A stretch of DNA of 64,000 nucleotides from Trifolium pratense (lineage: Eukaryota > Streptophyta > Magnoliopsida > Fabales > Fabaceae). How positions within the stretch are numbered: the first letter of the stretch is position 1; each line of letters begins with the position of its first letter. This document shows, one piece after another, positions 1 through 10,164 of the stretch. Under the pieces are notes generated by a model. The model was not told the DNA's origin. It made no database searches and was given only the letters and a program-made list of their open reading frames with translations. Location: the NCBI RefSeq assembly GCF_020283565.1, contig NC_060063.1:20464720-20528719 (forward strand). Direction: 5' to 3'. Position numbers and translations under genes: made by a program.

Positions 1-167
1 TTAACATTCTCGAACTTTCTAGCCATATTCCTGACCACAAGTTCAAATAATAATGACATTAAGCCGAGTTAAAAAAACGAAATACAATGATATCTTGTAT
101 AGATCTTTGCTTTTGTTGGTGTTATACGAAGAACATGAAGTTTAAAAACATGTTTGCGTGTGGATTT

Positions 168-340
168 TAATATTGCAAGCGTTGATTCAAGAGATTCGAG
201 TTCAACGAACACGATGAAGTTTAAAAAAATATGATAAAAGTTCGATTTATATCATTGCAAGCGTTGATCCGAGTTATTTCAGTTTGAAAAAACAATAAAT
301 GCATGTTCTAGGTCGAAAATTGCAAGCGTTGATCCTAGAA
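168..340. repeat. Three-copy short repeat, core ATTGCAAGCGTTGAT
   Basis: The core ATTGCAAGCGTTGAT occurs at about 171, 252 and 318, each followed by a purine-rich stretch such as CCGAG or CCTAG. Spacing is roughly 65-80 bp and the sequence between copies is only loosely alike. It looks like a degenerate local tandem duplication; no function can be assigned. Confidence 0.5.
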
Positions 341-432
341 AATGTGATGATTGTAATGTTCATGATAAGATGCATACAATATGAAGCATAAGTTGAATAA
401 GTTGAAGAATATTAAGAAGAATATTAAAAGAT

Positions 433-560
433 GGTTCTTACCTTTCTTGTCTCAATGGAGGAGAGAACGAGAAATGAGTTTGGGGTAGTGTGAAGGACAA
501 ATCAATAGAGAGAGAAAAGTGAATATTTGGATCAGTTTTGTTTTTTTTCCAACACAAAAC
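433..560 (-). promoter_or_regulatory. Possible 5' leader exon with splice donor, minus strand
   Basis: Read on the minus strand, a pyrimidine-rich stretch ends in AAG followed by GTAAGAAC at 441-433, a near-perfect plant 5' splice site. Pyrimidine-rich leaders with a donor like this are common in plant genes. No coding exon is visible between here and the left edge, so this would be the first exon of a gene lying outside the window. It may equally be chance. Confidence 0.25.
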
Positions 561-1051
561 TATGATGTGACATAAAGTATTCACTTGTAATCTAATTGGT
601 CTAGTTGAAGTCCAACCATGGCTTGCACTACAGTTTCTTTTTGTCTCACAATGTTGGAATATGGCTCAGTTAGTGAGCCACACGGCTCAGTTAGTTTGCT
701 TTCTGGTTCAGTTAGATTTTTTTTGGACTGAAAATACCCTTAATTTAGACAGGTGGCAACTTCTTAAGCAAGGTCAAATCTGATTTTTCTATAGTAATGA
801 GTTTTCTTATATTGTTATTGATACATATTCTCAACAAATAGTATACTAATTTATACAAAACTATGATATTATTCACAATTCAAAATATTACTAATTTTAC
901 CAAAATAATTATTAATAAAGAACATGAATAAAATAGGATAATAACAATAAATAATTAAAATATAGCTATACACATAAAATAAGTCATTAAATAAATAATA
1001 AATAAAAAGAATATCAAGAAAATCATAAATGAAATATTGGGATGTTATATA

Positions 1052-1141
1052 ATGGTGTTTATTGATGATATTTTGATCAATTCAAAATTGGGGGAAGAGC
1101 ATGTCGAGCACTTGAGGATTGTATTGAAACGTTTCATTCTA
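1052..1141 (+). pseudogene. Ty3/gypsy reverse transcriptase fragment
   Basis: An open stretch of 30 codons encodes the FIDDIL catalytic box of a Ty3/gypsy reverse transcriptase followed by an SK..EEH..HLRIVL block. The same block in element B of this window lies near 30151-30230. No flanking RT or LTR sequence survives, so this is a relic. It has no start or stop context of its own. Confidence 0.8.
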
Positions 1142-1188
1142 CATACGTTTATAATTGATAAACTTATGTATGTGTTTTGAATTTAATA

Positions 1189-1193
<5 letters not shown>

Positions 1194-1233
<40 letters not shown>
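1194..1233. repeat. (TA)n microsatellite
   Basis: About 20 TA units. It is flanked on both sides by nearly the same sequence (ATGTATGTGTTTT.AATTTAATAAA, at 1166-1190 and 1248-1274), so the array sits between two copies of a short duplication. Confidence 0.9.
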
Positions 1234-1237
<4 letters not shown>

Positions 1238-1401
1238 AAATTGAATTTATGTATGTGTTTTAAATTTAATAAATAGGATATTTTACTTTTACACGTACTC
1301 TACTACAGTATTCCTACACAAATTAAATTATATGTGATGTACTAAATAAAGGTATATGTCGGATGGTCGGATGGTTTATTTGCAACAAAATTTGTAAGAT
1401 T

Positions 1402-1534
1402 TTTTTTTTGTCAAGTAGCTTAGTGGCTAGAAAATCCACTTTAAAGATGAATAAATTAAGTGTCCCGTGTTCGAACTCGGGCTCCTGCACATATAGTGTG
1501 ATGTTCCTATCAGCTGAGCTAAGTTCACGGGGAC
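1402..1534 (-). mobile_element. tRNA-derived SINE, 133 bp
   Basis: On the minus strand the sequence starts GTCCCCGTGAACTTAGCTCA and contains an A-box-like TTAGCTCAGCTG and a B-box-like GAGTTCGAACACG about 45 bp later, the RNA polymerase III promoter layout of a tRNA. It ends in a short A tail (a T run at 1402-1409 on the plus strand). A perfect 14-bp direct repeat, AAATTTGTAAGATT, flanks it at 1388-1401 and 1535-1548, as expected from target-primed insertion. The family name is not assigned. Confidence 0.85.
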
Positions 1535-1555
1535 AAATTTGTAAGATTATTTTAA

Positions 1556-1830
1556 GGGTAAATAGGGTTTTACCCCCTGCAAAATAAGCGGATTTTGTCT
1601 TACCCCCTGTAAAAAATAAATTTGGGATTCCCCCCTCGTAATCTCAAGATTCTTTGTGTTTCCCCCCTGGGTTGACAACTTGGATTTGGAATCTTATTTT
1701 TGCTGATATGACAAGCATATGTGGCTTTTTTTACAAATCCAAGTGGCACCGAGAGGGGTAAACGACGAAATCTTCACATTGCGAGGGGGTAATCCAAATT
1801 TTTTATTTTATAAGGGGGTATAACCCTATT

Positions 1831-1835
<5 letters not shown>
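1556..1835. mobile_element. Mutator-like MITE, 280 bp
   Basis: The ends are inverted repeats: GGGTAAATAGGGTTTTACCC on the left and the matching inverted sequence ending CCCTATTTACCC on the right, with runs of five or six C or G set about 30 bp apart. The same terminal family forms the 1.1-kb element at 59939-61077, where a 9-bp target duplication is visible. Here the right flank is a TA microsatellite, which has erased any duplication. There is no coding capacity. Confidence 0.75.

Positions 1836-1885
<50 letters not shown>
1836..1885. repeat. (TA)n microsatellite
   Basis: About 25 TA units directly abutting the right end of the MITE, possibly grown from the insertion target. Confidence 0.9.
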
Positions 1886-1888
<3 letters not shown>

Positions 1889-1947
1889 GAGTAGGAAAAG
1901 AAACGTGTATGACCATTGGTAAGTGAAACATATTCCTCCCTCTTCTT

Positions 1948-2171
1948 TATATAAGAGCAGTTCCAAATGATTTCAAACTCATTACTACACCTACTCTTCA
2001 CACGTTAAAACACCTTACAAATCTTTCTAGTTTCACAAAAAGTACACCCAGCCAAATCAAAGAAAAAGTAGCACTATTTTCATCACCAACATTTCTCTTG
2101 TTCATATAAACACCTCATCATATTAAGCAGTTGATTGTGTGGTAGTCTGTAGGAGAAATCAGTTAATTAAG
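1948..2171 (+). promoter_or_regulatory. Promoter-like region with 5' leader and splice donor
   Basis: A TATA box (TATATAAG, 1948-1955) is followed by an untranslated A/C/T-rich leader and by AAG/GTAAGAG at about 2169-2178, a consensus 5' splice site. This is the architecture of a plant promoter with a leader intron. The supposed intron is broken by the hAT-like element at 2356 and the large nest at 4673. I see no coding exon downstream, so it is either a dead gene front or belongs to sequence not recognised. Confidence 0.4.
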
Positions 2172-2915
2172 GTAAGAGTTTATTCCCCAATCCCCATACA
2201 CTCATACTGCATAGAAATTGTATTGTGAGATATACTAATTTAGGGCATTTGTCTTTTAAAAGAAATTATTAAAATTAATAAAAGAGAAGAAATTCTTACG
2301 AAAATACTACTGTATATTCATATATACATATTTTGTGTTTATTTATACTTAAGGTCAGGGCCGGCTCCGAAATTTTGGAGGTCCAGGGCAAATAATAAAA
2401 ATGGACCCCTAATAAAAAATATAATTTTTTTTATAAAAAAAAATCATTTGTTTAAATTGTAAATAATGTTAATAACATCAAATATAGTTATTTATATGTG
2501 TAACTGACATTAAAAAAAAGTCATATTCTGCAACATTGAAATTGAAACGATAAATAAAAGATTAACAGATTATTAAGAAATAAAATTAACATTTACACAA
2601 CAAATAAAATAAATAACAAAATTGATAGTGTCTTGATGATCTAAAAAAAATTGACAGTGTTTTGATGATCTAAAAAAAAATGATAGTGTTTTTTCATAAA
2701 AATTACAATTTAATTTTATAAATTAATTCTTTATTTTCATAGAAATTTTTCAAAGAAATAACAAAATGTGGTTTTTTTTTATATAGATAAAGTAGTAAAG
2801 TTATTTATGAGTTATAAAGTTATTTTATCTAAAAAAAGCTTATCTAAAAAGTTATAAAGTTATCTCCAATGTTTCTTTATCTGGCAATTTATCTAAAAAA
2901 GCTTCTTTCATTTCT

Positions 2916-3491
2916 ATGCAGGAATTCGTCATTTTGAAAGCTTTTAATGTCAATGTCCATCATCCCAATGCACCTCTCATCAAAGAAGTATGGTGGCATC
3001 ATCCGCTTTATAATTGGGTTAAATGCAACACAGATGGTTCAGCACTGGGTAACCCCGGTATTGCTTCTTGTGGGGGTCTTTTTAGAGACTATACTGCTAC
3101 TTTTCTTGGAGGTTTTTCTATTAATATTGGAAATCCTTACGCCCTCCATGCTGAGCTTATAGGTGTTATGAATGCTATTGAGATCGCTCATTCAAAAGGG
3201 TGGAATTATTTTTGGCTTGAATCCGATTCACAATTGGTTAATTTAGCTTTTAAGTCCTCCCTCATTGTCCCTGGGAAGCTCCGTAATAGATGGTTTAATT
3301 GCTTGAAGTTGACTAAAACCATGCATTTTAGAGTGACTCACATTTATCGTGAAGGGAACTGTTGTGCAGATAAAATGGCTGCTTTAGGCATCAATGTTGA
3401 TGGTTTTTATTGGTGGGATAATGTTCCGTCTAGTGTTCAAGGAGATTATATTAGTAATTTAATGGGTCTTCCGTCTTTTAGATTTCATTAA
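2916..3491 (+). CDS. RNase H-like domain, LINE-derived, inside hAT-like element
   Basis: The 191-residue frame is an almost complete plant non-LTR-retrotransposon RNase H domain. The acidic catalytic positions are present: D in NTDGS (about residue 41), E in AEL (about 80), D in ESDS (about 104) and D in CADK (about 153). Reverse transcriptase is absent. The first codons read ATGCAG after a pyrimidine-rich stretch, which also fits a 3' splice site, so the ATG may not be the true start. About 270 bp after the stop the sequence resembles a LINE 3' end, with CCCCCC, T-rich tracts and AATAAAT. Either a 5'-truncated LINE landed in the element or the element captured a host RNase H gene. The frame is undamaged, which is unusual for a relic. 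Confidence 0.65.
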   Translation: MQEFVILKAFNVNVHHPNAPLIKEVWWHHPLYNWVKCNTDGSALGNPGIASCGGLFRDYTATFLGGFSINIGNPYALHAELIGVMNAIEIAHSKGWNYFWLESDSQLVNLAFKSSLIVPGKLRNRWFNCLKLTKTMHFRVTHIYREGNCCADKMAALGINVDGFYWWDNVPSSVQGDYISNLMGLPSFRFH

Positions 3492-3914
3492 ATCCATTGC
3501 ACTCTTTTTCCCTTATCCTTGGTTTTATCCCTTGGGGTTTTCCAGAAAAGGTTTTTAATGAGGCAGTGGCAGGTTCTTTGTGTTTCTGTTTCCTTGGATT
3601 TTGGTCTAGTCCCCCCAAGTTTGTCTCTTTTTTCTTTCTTTTTAATAAATTTATTAGGGTGCTGCAAATGAGTGATGATTATGGGGTGCCAACATAGTTG
3701 GGATGTCATAGTTATCATGTGATGCCTGTGCACGCTAATGTTTTATATAAAAAAATATATATATTTTATTTATAGAAAAAATCATCATTTTGTAAAAAGA
3801 AATAATTTTTGAATTAGTTTGATTTATAATTATTATATATGGTGGTATTGATTGTGATTTGTTGAAAGCTGATCTATTTAAATAAAACAAACAAAAAATT
3901 GCCAACCAAAAAGT

Positions 3915-4005
3915 GCCAAAGTTGGGAATTGAACTCACTTCAACTTGATTCGCACAATACAAGAAAGTCGCGCGCTAAACAACTGAGCAACCATAACTTC
4001 ACGTA
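3915..4005 (-). other. tRNA-like segment inside hAT-like element
   Basis: On the minus strand there is GGTTGCTCAGTTGTTTAG, resembling a tRNA D-arm and A box, then GAGTTCAATTCC, resembling the T-arm and B box, about 50 bp later. Pairing is too poor for a functional tRNA. It may be an old SINE head or a tRNA fragment carried by the transposon. Confidence 0.4.
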
Positions 4006-4140
4006 AACAAAATCTTAGCACAAATACTTAACCAATTAATTTTAACATGATGGGCCCAAAAAAAATTGAGACCCTAGTTTTTTGGAGGCCTTGGGCTCAG
4101 GCCCTACTTGCCCTGACCCAAAACTGGGCCTGCTTAAGGT

Positions 4141-4672
4141 TTGGTACCAATCATTTGTTTCATATTTCATATAAAACTAAATAAATAAATAAGTTCTCGG
4201 TTTATACATATGCTTGTGATATTTGGATTATATATCGATATGTTTTAATTATGATTTAGTTCGGTATGTGTGTGTTACGTTTTCTTGCTTGCTACTTTTA
4301 CTTTCTTAAATTGTTCAAATTAAGGCACATGTTAAGAAGATAAATGTGGAAAATATTTATTGAACTTGTGTTGTATTCAATTCTTTAAGCATTAAATTCT
4401 TTGTATCATTAAATGCTATATATTTCTATTTTTAGGTAGCTTAACATGTGCCCTTAGGGCACAAGTTAACATGACCCAACAAATAAATAGAAGTCATGTG
4501 AGTAGGTTTCATGTATCGGTTTGTCTGTGTTGCATTTGATGTTGAAAGAAAATTATTTTCTCACATTATAGAGACATGCATCGTATAGAATGTGTATAGT
4601 GGATTATGTGTGGTATTCCTTGTGGCTAGTTGACGCTTTTCGGTCATTTGTGGCAAGAGCCTTTGTGGGCTA
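4141..4672. other. Non-coding flank of the large nest
   Basis: Nothing coding is seen. The last about 60 bp (GTGGC..GAGCCTTTGTGGGCTA) belong to the short tandem repeat that continues at 40985 on the other side of element A. TTAACATGTGCCC.T and its inverted partner GGGCACAAGTTAACATG at about 4440-4471 form a small hairpin. Confidence 0.5.
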
Positions 4673-6835
4673 TGTAACGACCCATTTTTCGTATTCGTAT
4701 ATTTTATTAAATGTTATTTTATTTATTAATTGGCTTTTATTATTTTAGTGAGCGACGAATAATTATTTAGCCGAGCGTACGATATTAGACGCGAGAACCT
4801 TTGTTTTGGGCTTAATGGGCGTGAGAGGCATTGGGCCTAAGCCATTGGGCTTGGTTCAAAGTCCATAGAGAGTAGTATAAGTAACCAAGTCAAACCAATG
4901 AATAGTATCACAATTCATTTTCTTTGAGAAGTTAGAAGTTGGTAAGCAAGAGCAAAGCTAAGCTAGGGTTTTGGCTAGGAGATTTACGAGAAAGAGAGAA
5001 GAGGAAAGGCTTGGATCATCATCTTTGCTAAGGTAAGAGATTAGAATTCATGATTCTTGAGTGGCAAGGAGAGGGGAGATTGTCTATGTCTCCATTCCCG
5101 AACTCTCCCACTCAATTTCTTTTTAGACTTTTGATTAAGCTTTTGTATGTGAGTGTGATGTTCTTCATCATCACTTTGTATGTGTTAATCACTAGCTTGA
5201 TTCCATGAAAAATATGTATGTGTTTGAATCATGTTTGAAAAGTTTATGAAAGTTGCTTAAAATCCAAGAAAAGGGCATGATCATGATTTTGTGAGGTATT
5301 TGGAGGTTTGTAAGGGATGATTAATGTTCCTTGATATTATATATGCTTGGAATTGTTGTTTAAGAGAATTTATAACATGTTTGGATGAATTTTTGGTTGG
5401 ATCCAATGTTAAACCGCCTTAGAAAACTCAAGAACAGATGTTCTTCTGGTGTGGTTCGCTACCTGCTCGCTACAGCGAACACGCTCGCTAACAGCTCGCT
5501 AACAGCTCGCCAGTTCAGGTGTTGGCTCTGTTTCTGTTCGCTACCTGCTCGCTATAGCGAACATGTTCGCCAGTTGTTCGCTACTTGCTAGCTATAGCGA
5601 ACATGCTCGCCAGTTGCTCGCCAGCTGCTCGCTAATTGGATTTTGGCTCTGTGTCTGTTCGCTACCTGCTCGCTATAGCGAACAGCTCTGTGACAGGATT
5701 ATTTTGCTGATGGTTGTAAGTGTAATTAGGCACTTGTAACATGGTTTAAGGGTATCCTTACATGATTGTTGATACACGTTGATGCTGTTAATGCTTATGG
5801 TTAATCGTTATATGATTTGTACGTGTATGCAATAAGTTGCAGTTTAAAGTGAGTAATGTGATGTTTTGGCATTAATTTGTAATGTTAAGTGAATGTGTTA
5901 GGATTGTGTTCCCGCATTCATAAAAGAGTAGCTTCGAGCTAAAGAATATCATATGGTTGATATGTGCATAAATACATGCATTCATGATTGTATGTGAACA
6001 TTGGAAACTTGGGTTCCAATAACGAAAATGGATTATGTGTCCATAATGAAGCCGAGGATCGGATTAGATGAATCCATGAGTCCAGAGCTGCTATCCAACA
6101 GGATATAAAACTGTGTTGGCTTATCCAAGGGAGATAAGATGGTTCGGTAAGTTCCGACATATCCAGCAAGATATAAAATTGTTCTTGGTCCACCGTTGGT
6201 GAGACACCTTGGTACCACATGCATTTAGTCATGTCTAGGGATGGCATGACAGTGAATTGATTGGCATTAGATACATTAGGGTAAATGCGCATATATTTGA
6301 TAAATGGTATGTGACATTATCTGGTTGAATTGTGTTAAACTTTATTAATTGATAACTGTTTAGTGCGACGTTATGGCGTGAGTTAGAATATGTATGATAG
6401 TTCGAAAGTGTAAGGCCTTTCTTATACTCGTATGATATGCGATTATGTTTTCTAACTCTCTGCTTTGTGTTATTTGCTGGACCTTTGGGGGTTCAGATAA
6501 CCAGATTGACAGGTTATATGTTAGCTTGTCCGAGTAGCGTGGTGAAGCTCCGCTCTGATTGTGACACGGGGAGAAAAAGGGTTTTGTACATATATATATA
6601 TAAATTCCTTTAGAAAATTACTCTGTAATTGCTTATGTTTTCATATAAGAATTATTCTTGGTGAAAAGTATTGGTTTTGTATAACTTATAACGCATCGTG
6701 TTGATGCGGAGGATTTTGTATTTTGTGATATTCAAACCAGCGCTTTATAATTAGATTTTCAATTTTTCCGCTGCGTATTTTCAAAAAAGATTTTATAAAG
6801 GCAGAGTTAATTAAATAACGGGTTTGGGTGTTACA
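4673..6835 (+). repeat. Element A 5' LTR, 2163 bp
   Basis: It begins TGTAACGACCC and ends GGGTGTTACA. A cluster of TTCGCT/AGCGAA motifs lies at about 5453-5690, a consensus splice donor (AAG/GTAAGAG) at 5033, and a short TA run at 6590-6602. TAGTATAAGTAAC near 4872 is the best TATA candidate, which would leave a transcribed R-U5 part of about 1.9 kb. Confidence 0.92.
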
Positions 6836-6838
6836 AAG

Positions 6839-6850
6839 TGGTATCAGAGC
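6839..6850 (+). other. Element A primer binding site (tRNA-iMet)
   Basis: TGGTATCAGAGC begins 3 bases after the LTR. It is the usual plant retrotransposon site complementary to the 3' end of initiator methionine tRNA. Confidence 0.9.
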
Positions 6851-7154
6851 TATTCGTCTTCGGACTGTGAGGTTATGTGTCAATCAGAGCCGTTCTGTGC
6901 AGTCAGATCGAGTGAGCGTGTGTGCCAGTTGTGTCTGTCTTTTCTTATTGTGTGTACTTGATGCGATTGATACTTATCATTGTTATAAGTTATCAAGTCA
7001 AGTAGTGGTTGTGTATTTTTATGCTTAAAGTTTTAAAAAAAAAAATTGGTGTGGTTTGAACTTTTGGTTTGTAGATGCTTATTGCTAATTGTTGATGATC
7101 CGGCATGATGTAAAACTGCATGTGATGAAGATTTTGTTGAAAATATAAGATTAT
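6851..7154 (+). other. Element A untranslated leader
   Basis: Non-coding sequence between the primer site and the insertion point of E. No gag start is visible before E interrupts it. Confidence 0.6.
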
Positions 7155-7794
7155 TGTTGAGGCAAAATGCAAAATCCCAATTTGATGTTTTAAAGATAAC
7201 AAACATCTTAATTATATTTTAAATGTAATTCTGATCTCATTGTTATCTAACAAGTGCTCTTGAGTGTTTTAATTAGTCAGGAACAATTAAGCTTCTAATC
7301 TCAATGATATTCATTATGTTTTGGCAAAAAGAGAAGCTTCAGGATCAGTCTGAGAATGATCTCTGGTTTAATTGCAACATTCTCCTCATGAACAAGAATA
7401 AATGCAAAAGCACTTATTTCATTAAGTCAACCATATACAAGACAAAGAAGCACTTTATCTTGGTTTTAACTCACAAGATTACAACAGTTCATAACAATTA
7501 AGGCAAGGAATAAGTTGGAAAGAAAGTGACTTTCCTCTTTGGACAAAGTTAATGATCAAGCATGTGCAACATGATAATTTCTCAAGGCATCATCTAATCA
7601 GGTGTATCAAGAATATTTGGACAAGAATTACATAGACCAATAAGGATGAGACAACACACATTCAACTCATAGTTGTCATGTACCTTCAAAGTCATTATTT
7701 AATGAACATTCTCCAAGAGATTAATTTTTAATCAAGAAAAGGAAGTACATGGAAAGGACAAGTGAATAGTTATGCAAGGACATCACAGCTGCAT

Positions 7795-10041
7795 TGTAAC
7801 GACCCATTTTTCGTATTCGTATATTTTATTAAATGTTATTTTATTTATTAATTGGCTTTTATTATTTTAGTGAGCGGCGAATAATTATTTAGCCGAGCGT
7901 AAGTTATTAGACGCGAGAACCTTTGTTTTGGGCTTAATGGGCGTGAGAGGCATTGGGCCTAAGCCATTTGGGCTTGGTTCATGACAATGGAAAGTAGTAT
8001 AAGTAGCAAGTCAAACACATGAATAGTATCACAATTCATTTCTTTGAGTTTTGAGTGAGTAAGAGCAAGAGCAAAGCTAAGCTAGGGTTTTGGCTAGGAG
8101 AATCACGAGCAAGAGAGGAGAGGAAAGGCTTGGATCATCATCTTTGCTTAAGGTAAGAGATTAGAATTCATGATTCTTGAGTGGCAAGGAGAGGGGAGAT
8201 TGTCTATGTCTCCATTCCCGAACTCTCCCACTCAATTTCTTTTAGATTTTTGATTAAGCTTTTGTATGAGAGTGTGATGTTCTTCATCATCACTTTGTAT
8301 GTGTTAATCATTAGCTTGATTTCATGAAAGATATGTATGTGTTTGGGTCATGATGAAAAAGTTTATGAAAGTTGCTTAAAACCCAAGAAATTGGCATGAT
8401 TTTGATTGTTTGAGGTATTTGGATGTTTGGAAGGGATGATTAATGTTCCTTGATACCATATATGCTTGAAATAGCTGTTTATAAGAATTTATAACATGTT
8501 TGAATGAATTTTTGAGTTGATTCAATGTTAAACCGCCTTATTGAAACTCAAGAACAGATATTTTTCTGGTATAGTTCGCTAAGCGACCAGGAGTTCGCTG
8601 TAGCGAACATGTTCGCTGAAGCTCGCCAATGCTCGCCATGAGCAGGTGATCCCCTGGTGAGGTTCGCGTAGGCTCGCTAAGCCTTCGCTCAGCGAATAGT
8701 TCGCTGAAGCTCGCCAATGCTCGCCATGAGCAGGTGACTTCCTGGTGAGGTTCGCCATGTCTCGCTGAGGCTTCGCTTAGCGAAGGCCTCTGTGACAGCA
8801 ATTTTTGTTGATGTTTGTAAGTGTGATTAGGCACTTGTAACATGGTTTAAGAGTATCCTTACATGATTGTTGATACATGTTGATACTGTTAATGCTTATT
8901 GTTAATCGTTATATGATTGATAAACGCGTATGCAATAAGTTGTAGCTTAAAATGAGCAATGTGATGTTTTGGCATTAAATTGTAATGTTAAGTGAATGTG
9001 TTAGGATTGTGTTCCCGCATTCATAAAAGAGTAGCTTCGAGCTAGAGAATATCATATGGTTGATATGTGTATGCATACATGCATTCATGATTGTATGTGA
9101 ACATTGGAAACTTGGGTTCCAATAACGAAAATGGATTATGTGTCCATAATGAAGCCGAGGATCGGATTAGATGAATCCATGAGTCCGGAGTTGCTATCCA
9201 ACAGGATATAAAACTGTGTTGGCTTATCCAAGGGAGATAAGATGGTTCGGTAAGTTCCGACATATCCAGCAAGATATAAAACTGTTCTTGGTCCACCGTT
9301 GGTGAGACACCTTGGTACCACATGCATTTAGTTATGTCTAGGGATGGCATGATAGTGAATTAATTGGCATTAGATACCTTAGGGTAAATGCGCATATATT
9401 TGATAAATGGTATGTGACATTATTTGGTTGAATTGTGTTGAACTTTATTAATTGATAATCGTTTAGTGCGATGTTTTGGCGTGAGTTAGAATATGTATGA
9501 TGTAGTTCGAAAGTGTAAGACCTTTCTTATGTTCGTATGTTATGCGATTATGTTTTTCTAACTCTCTGCTTTGTGTTATTTGCTGGACCTTTGGGGGTTC
9601 AGATATTCAGGCTGAGGACTGTGCCGACGTTTAGACTGCTGTTTTAGCTGGGTGTTGAAGTACCTTTTGGTGAGGAGACTTAGCATAGATTTCTCCTTTT
9701 AGTGCTAGCTTTTGGCTAGAGTTTGTAAATAGTAAATGCTCTGGTAATGTAACATCGAGTCGGGGGTTACGCTTGGATTTCATCGTATATCGGTGTTACC
9801 TTTTTGATATGCTAGTTCTTGTATAAGTGACATCCTTAGGGATGAATATGGCTTATGTATATATATATGTATATATATGCATGCTTGGTGTGATTGAATC
9901 CGCTGTTGCTTTTCATGTTAAACTTCATGACGCTCTGTGTGTATGCTTGTGTTTTAATTACCGCGTGACACTCTGCCTTTACACTTGTTGAAAAGTTTTT
10001 AAAATTACGTTTTTAAGGGTAGTATGGGTTAGGGTGTTACA
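7795..10041 (+). repeat. Element B 5' LTR, 2247 bp
   Basis: TGTAACGACC...GGGTGTTACA. It shares its first about 700 bp and a middle block with the LTRs of A but diverges in the TTCGCT/AGCGAA cluster (8575-8795) and the last about 450 bp. AAG/GTAAGAG at 8153 repeats the splice-donor-like site seen in A. Confidence 0.95.
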
Positions 10042-10045
10042 ATAG

Positions 10046-10057
10046 TGGTATCAGAGC
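10046..10057 (+). other. Element B primer binding site (tRNA-iMet)
   Basis: TGGTATCAGAGC starts four bases after the LTR and is identical to the site in A. Confidence 0.92.
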
Positions 10058-10164
10058 AGGTCGGTTCGTGTGAACCAATTAGGACTTTTCTTTTCCCCGT
10101 ATGAGCATGTGTAGGGAACACTGTTAGTACTTTCTAACGTCTAGTTGTGATTCGTTCAGGAATC

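Larger units (their letters stand above)
1..1051. other. AT-rich non-coding sequence
   Basis: I see no convincing gene here. The stretch is AT-rich, with short imperfect repeats near 661-715 (copies of GGCTCAGTTAG) and a three-copy motif at 168-340 listed separately. The last part, about 830-1040, is almost pure A/T. Confidence 0.6.
2356..4132. mobile_element. hAT-like element, 1777 bp, non-autonomous
   Basis: The element is bounded by an exact 8-bp direct repeat, CTTAAGGT, at 2348-2355 and 4133-4140, the duplication length of hAT transposons. Its ends are CAGGGCCGG on the left and GGGCCTG on the right, short inverted repeats of about 7 bp with one mismatch. G/C-rich subterminal sequence follows, including two copies of TTTGGAGG in opposite halves. 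No transposase is encoded. Inside are an RNase H reading frame (2916-3491), a LINE-like 3' tail and a tRNA-like segment. Confidence 0.8.

Noticed and set aside
5939..6292. 117-codon minus-strand frame in the LTR of A, with 102-codon versions in B (9042-9350, 33768-34076) and again in A (40007-40360)
   Set aside because: It is open in all four LTRs only because the LTRs are closely related. It has no domain, no promoter and lies inside LTR sequence.
6686..7501. Several 64-70-codon frames in the leader of A and in E
   Set aside because: They lie in non-coding LTR and leader sequence and show no motif.
10147..10164. Upstream GTG extension of B gag
   Set aside because: A plant ribosome would start at the ATG at 10165; the GTG is just part of an open frame.
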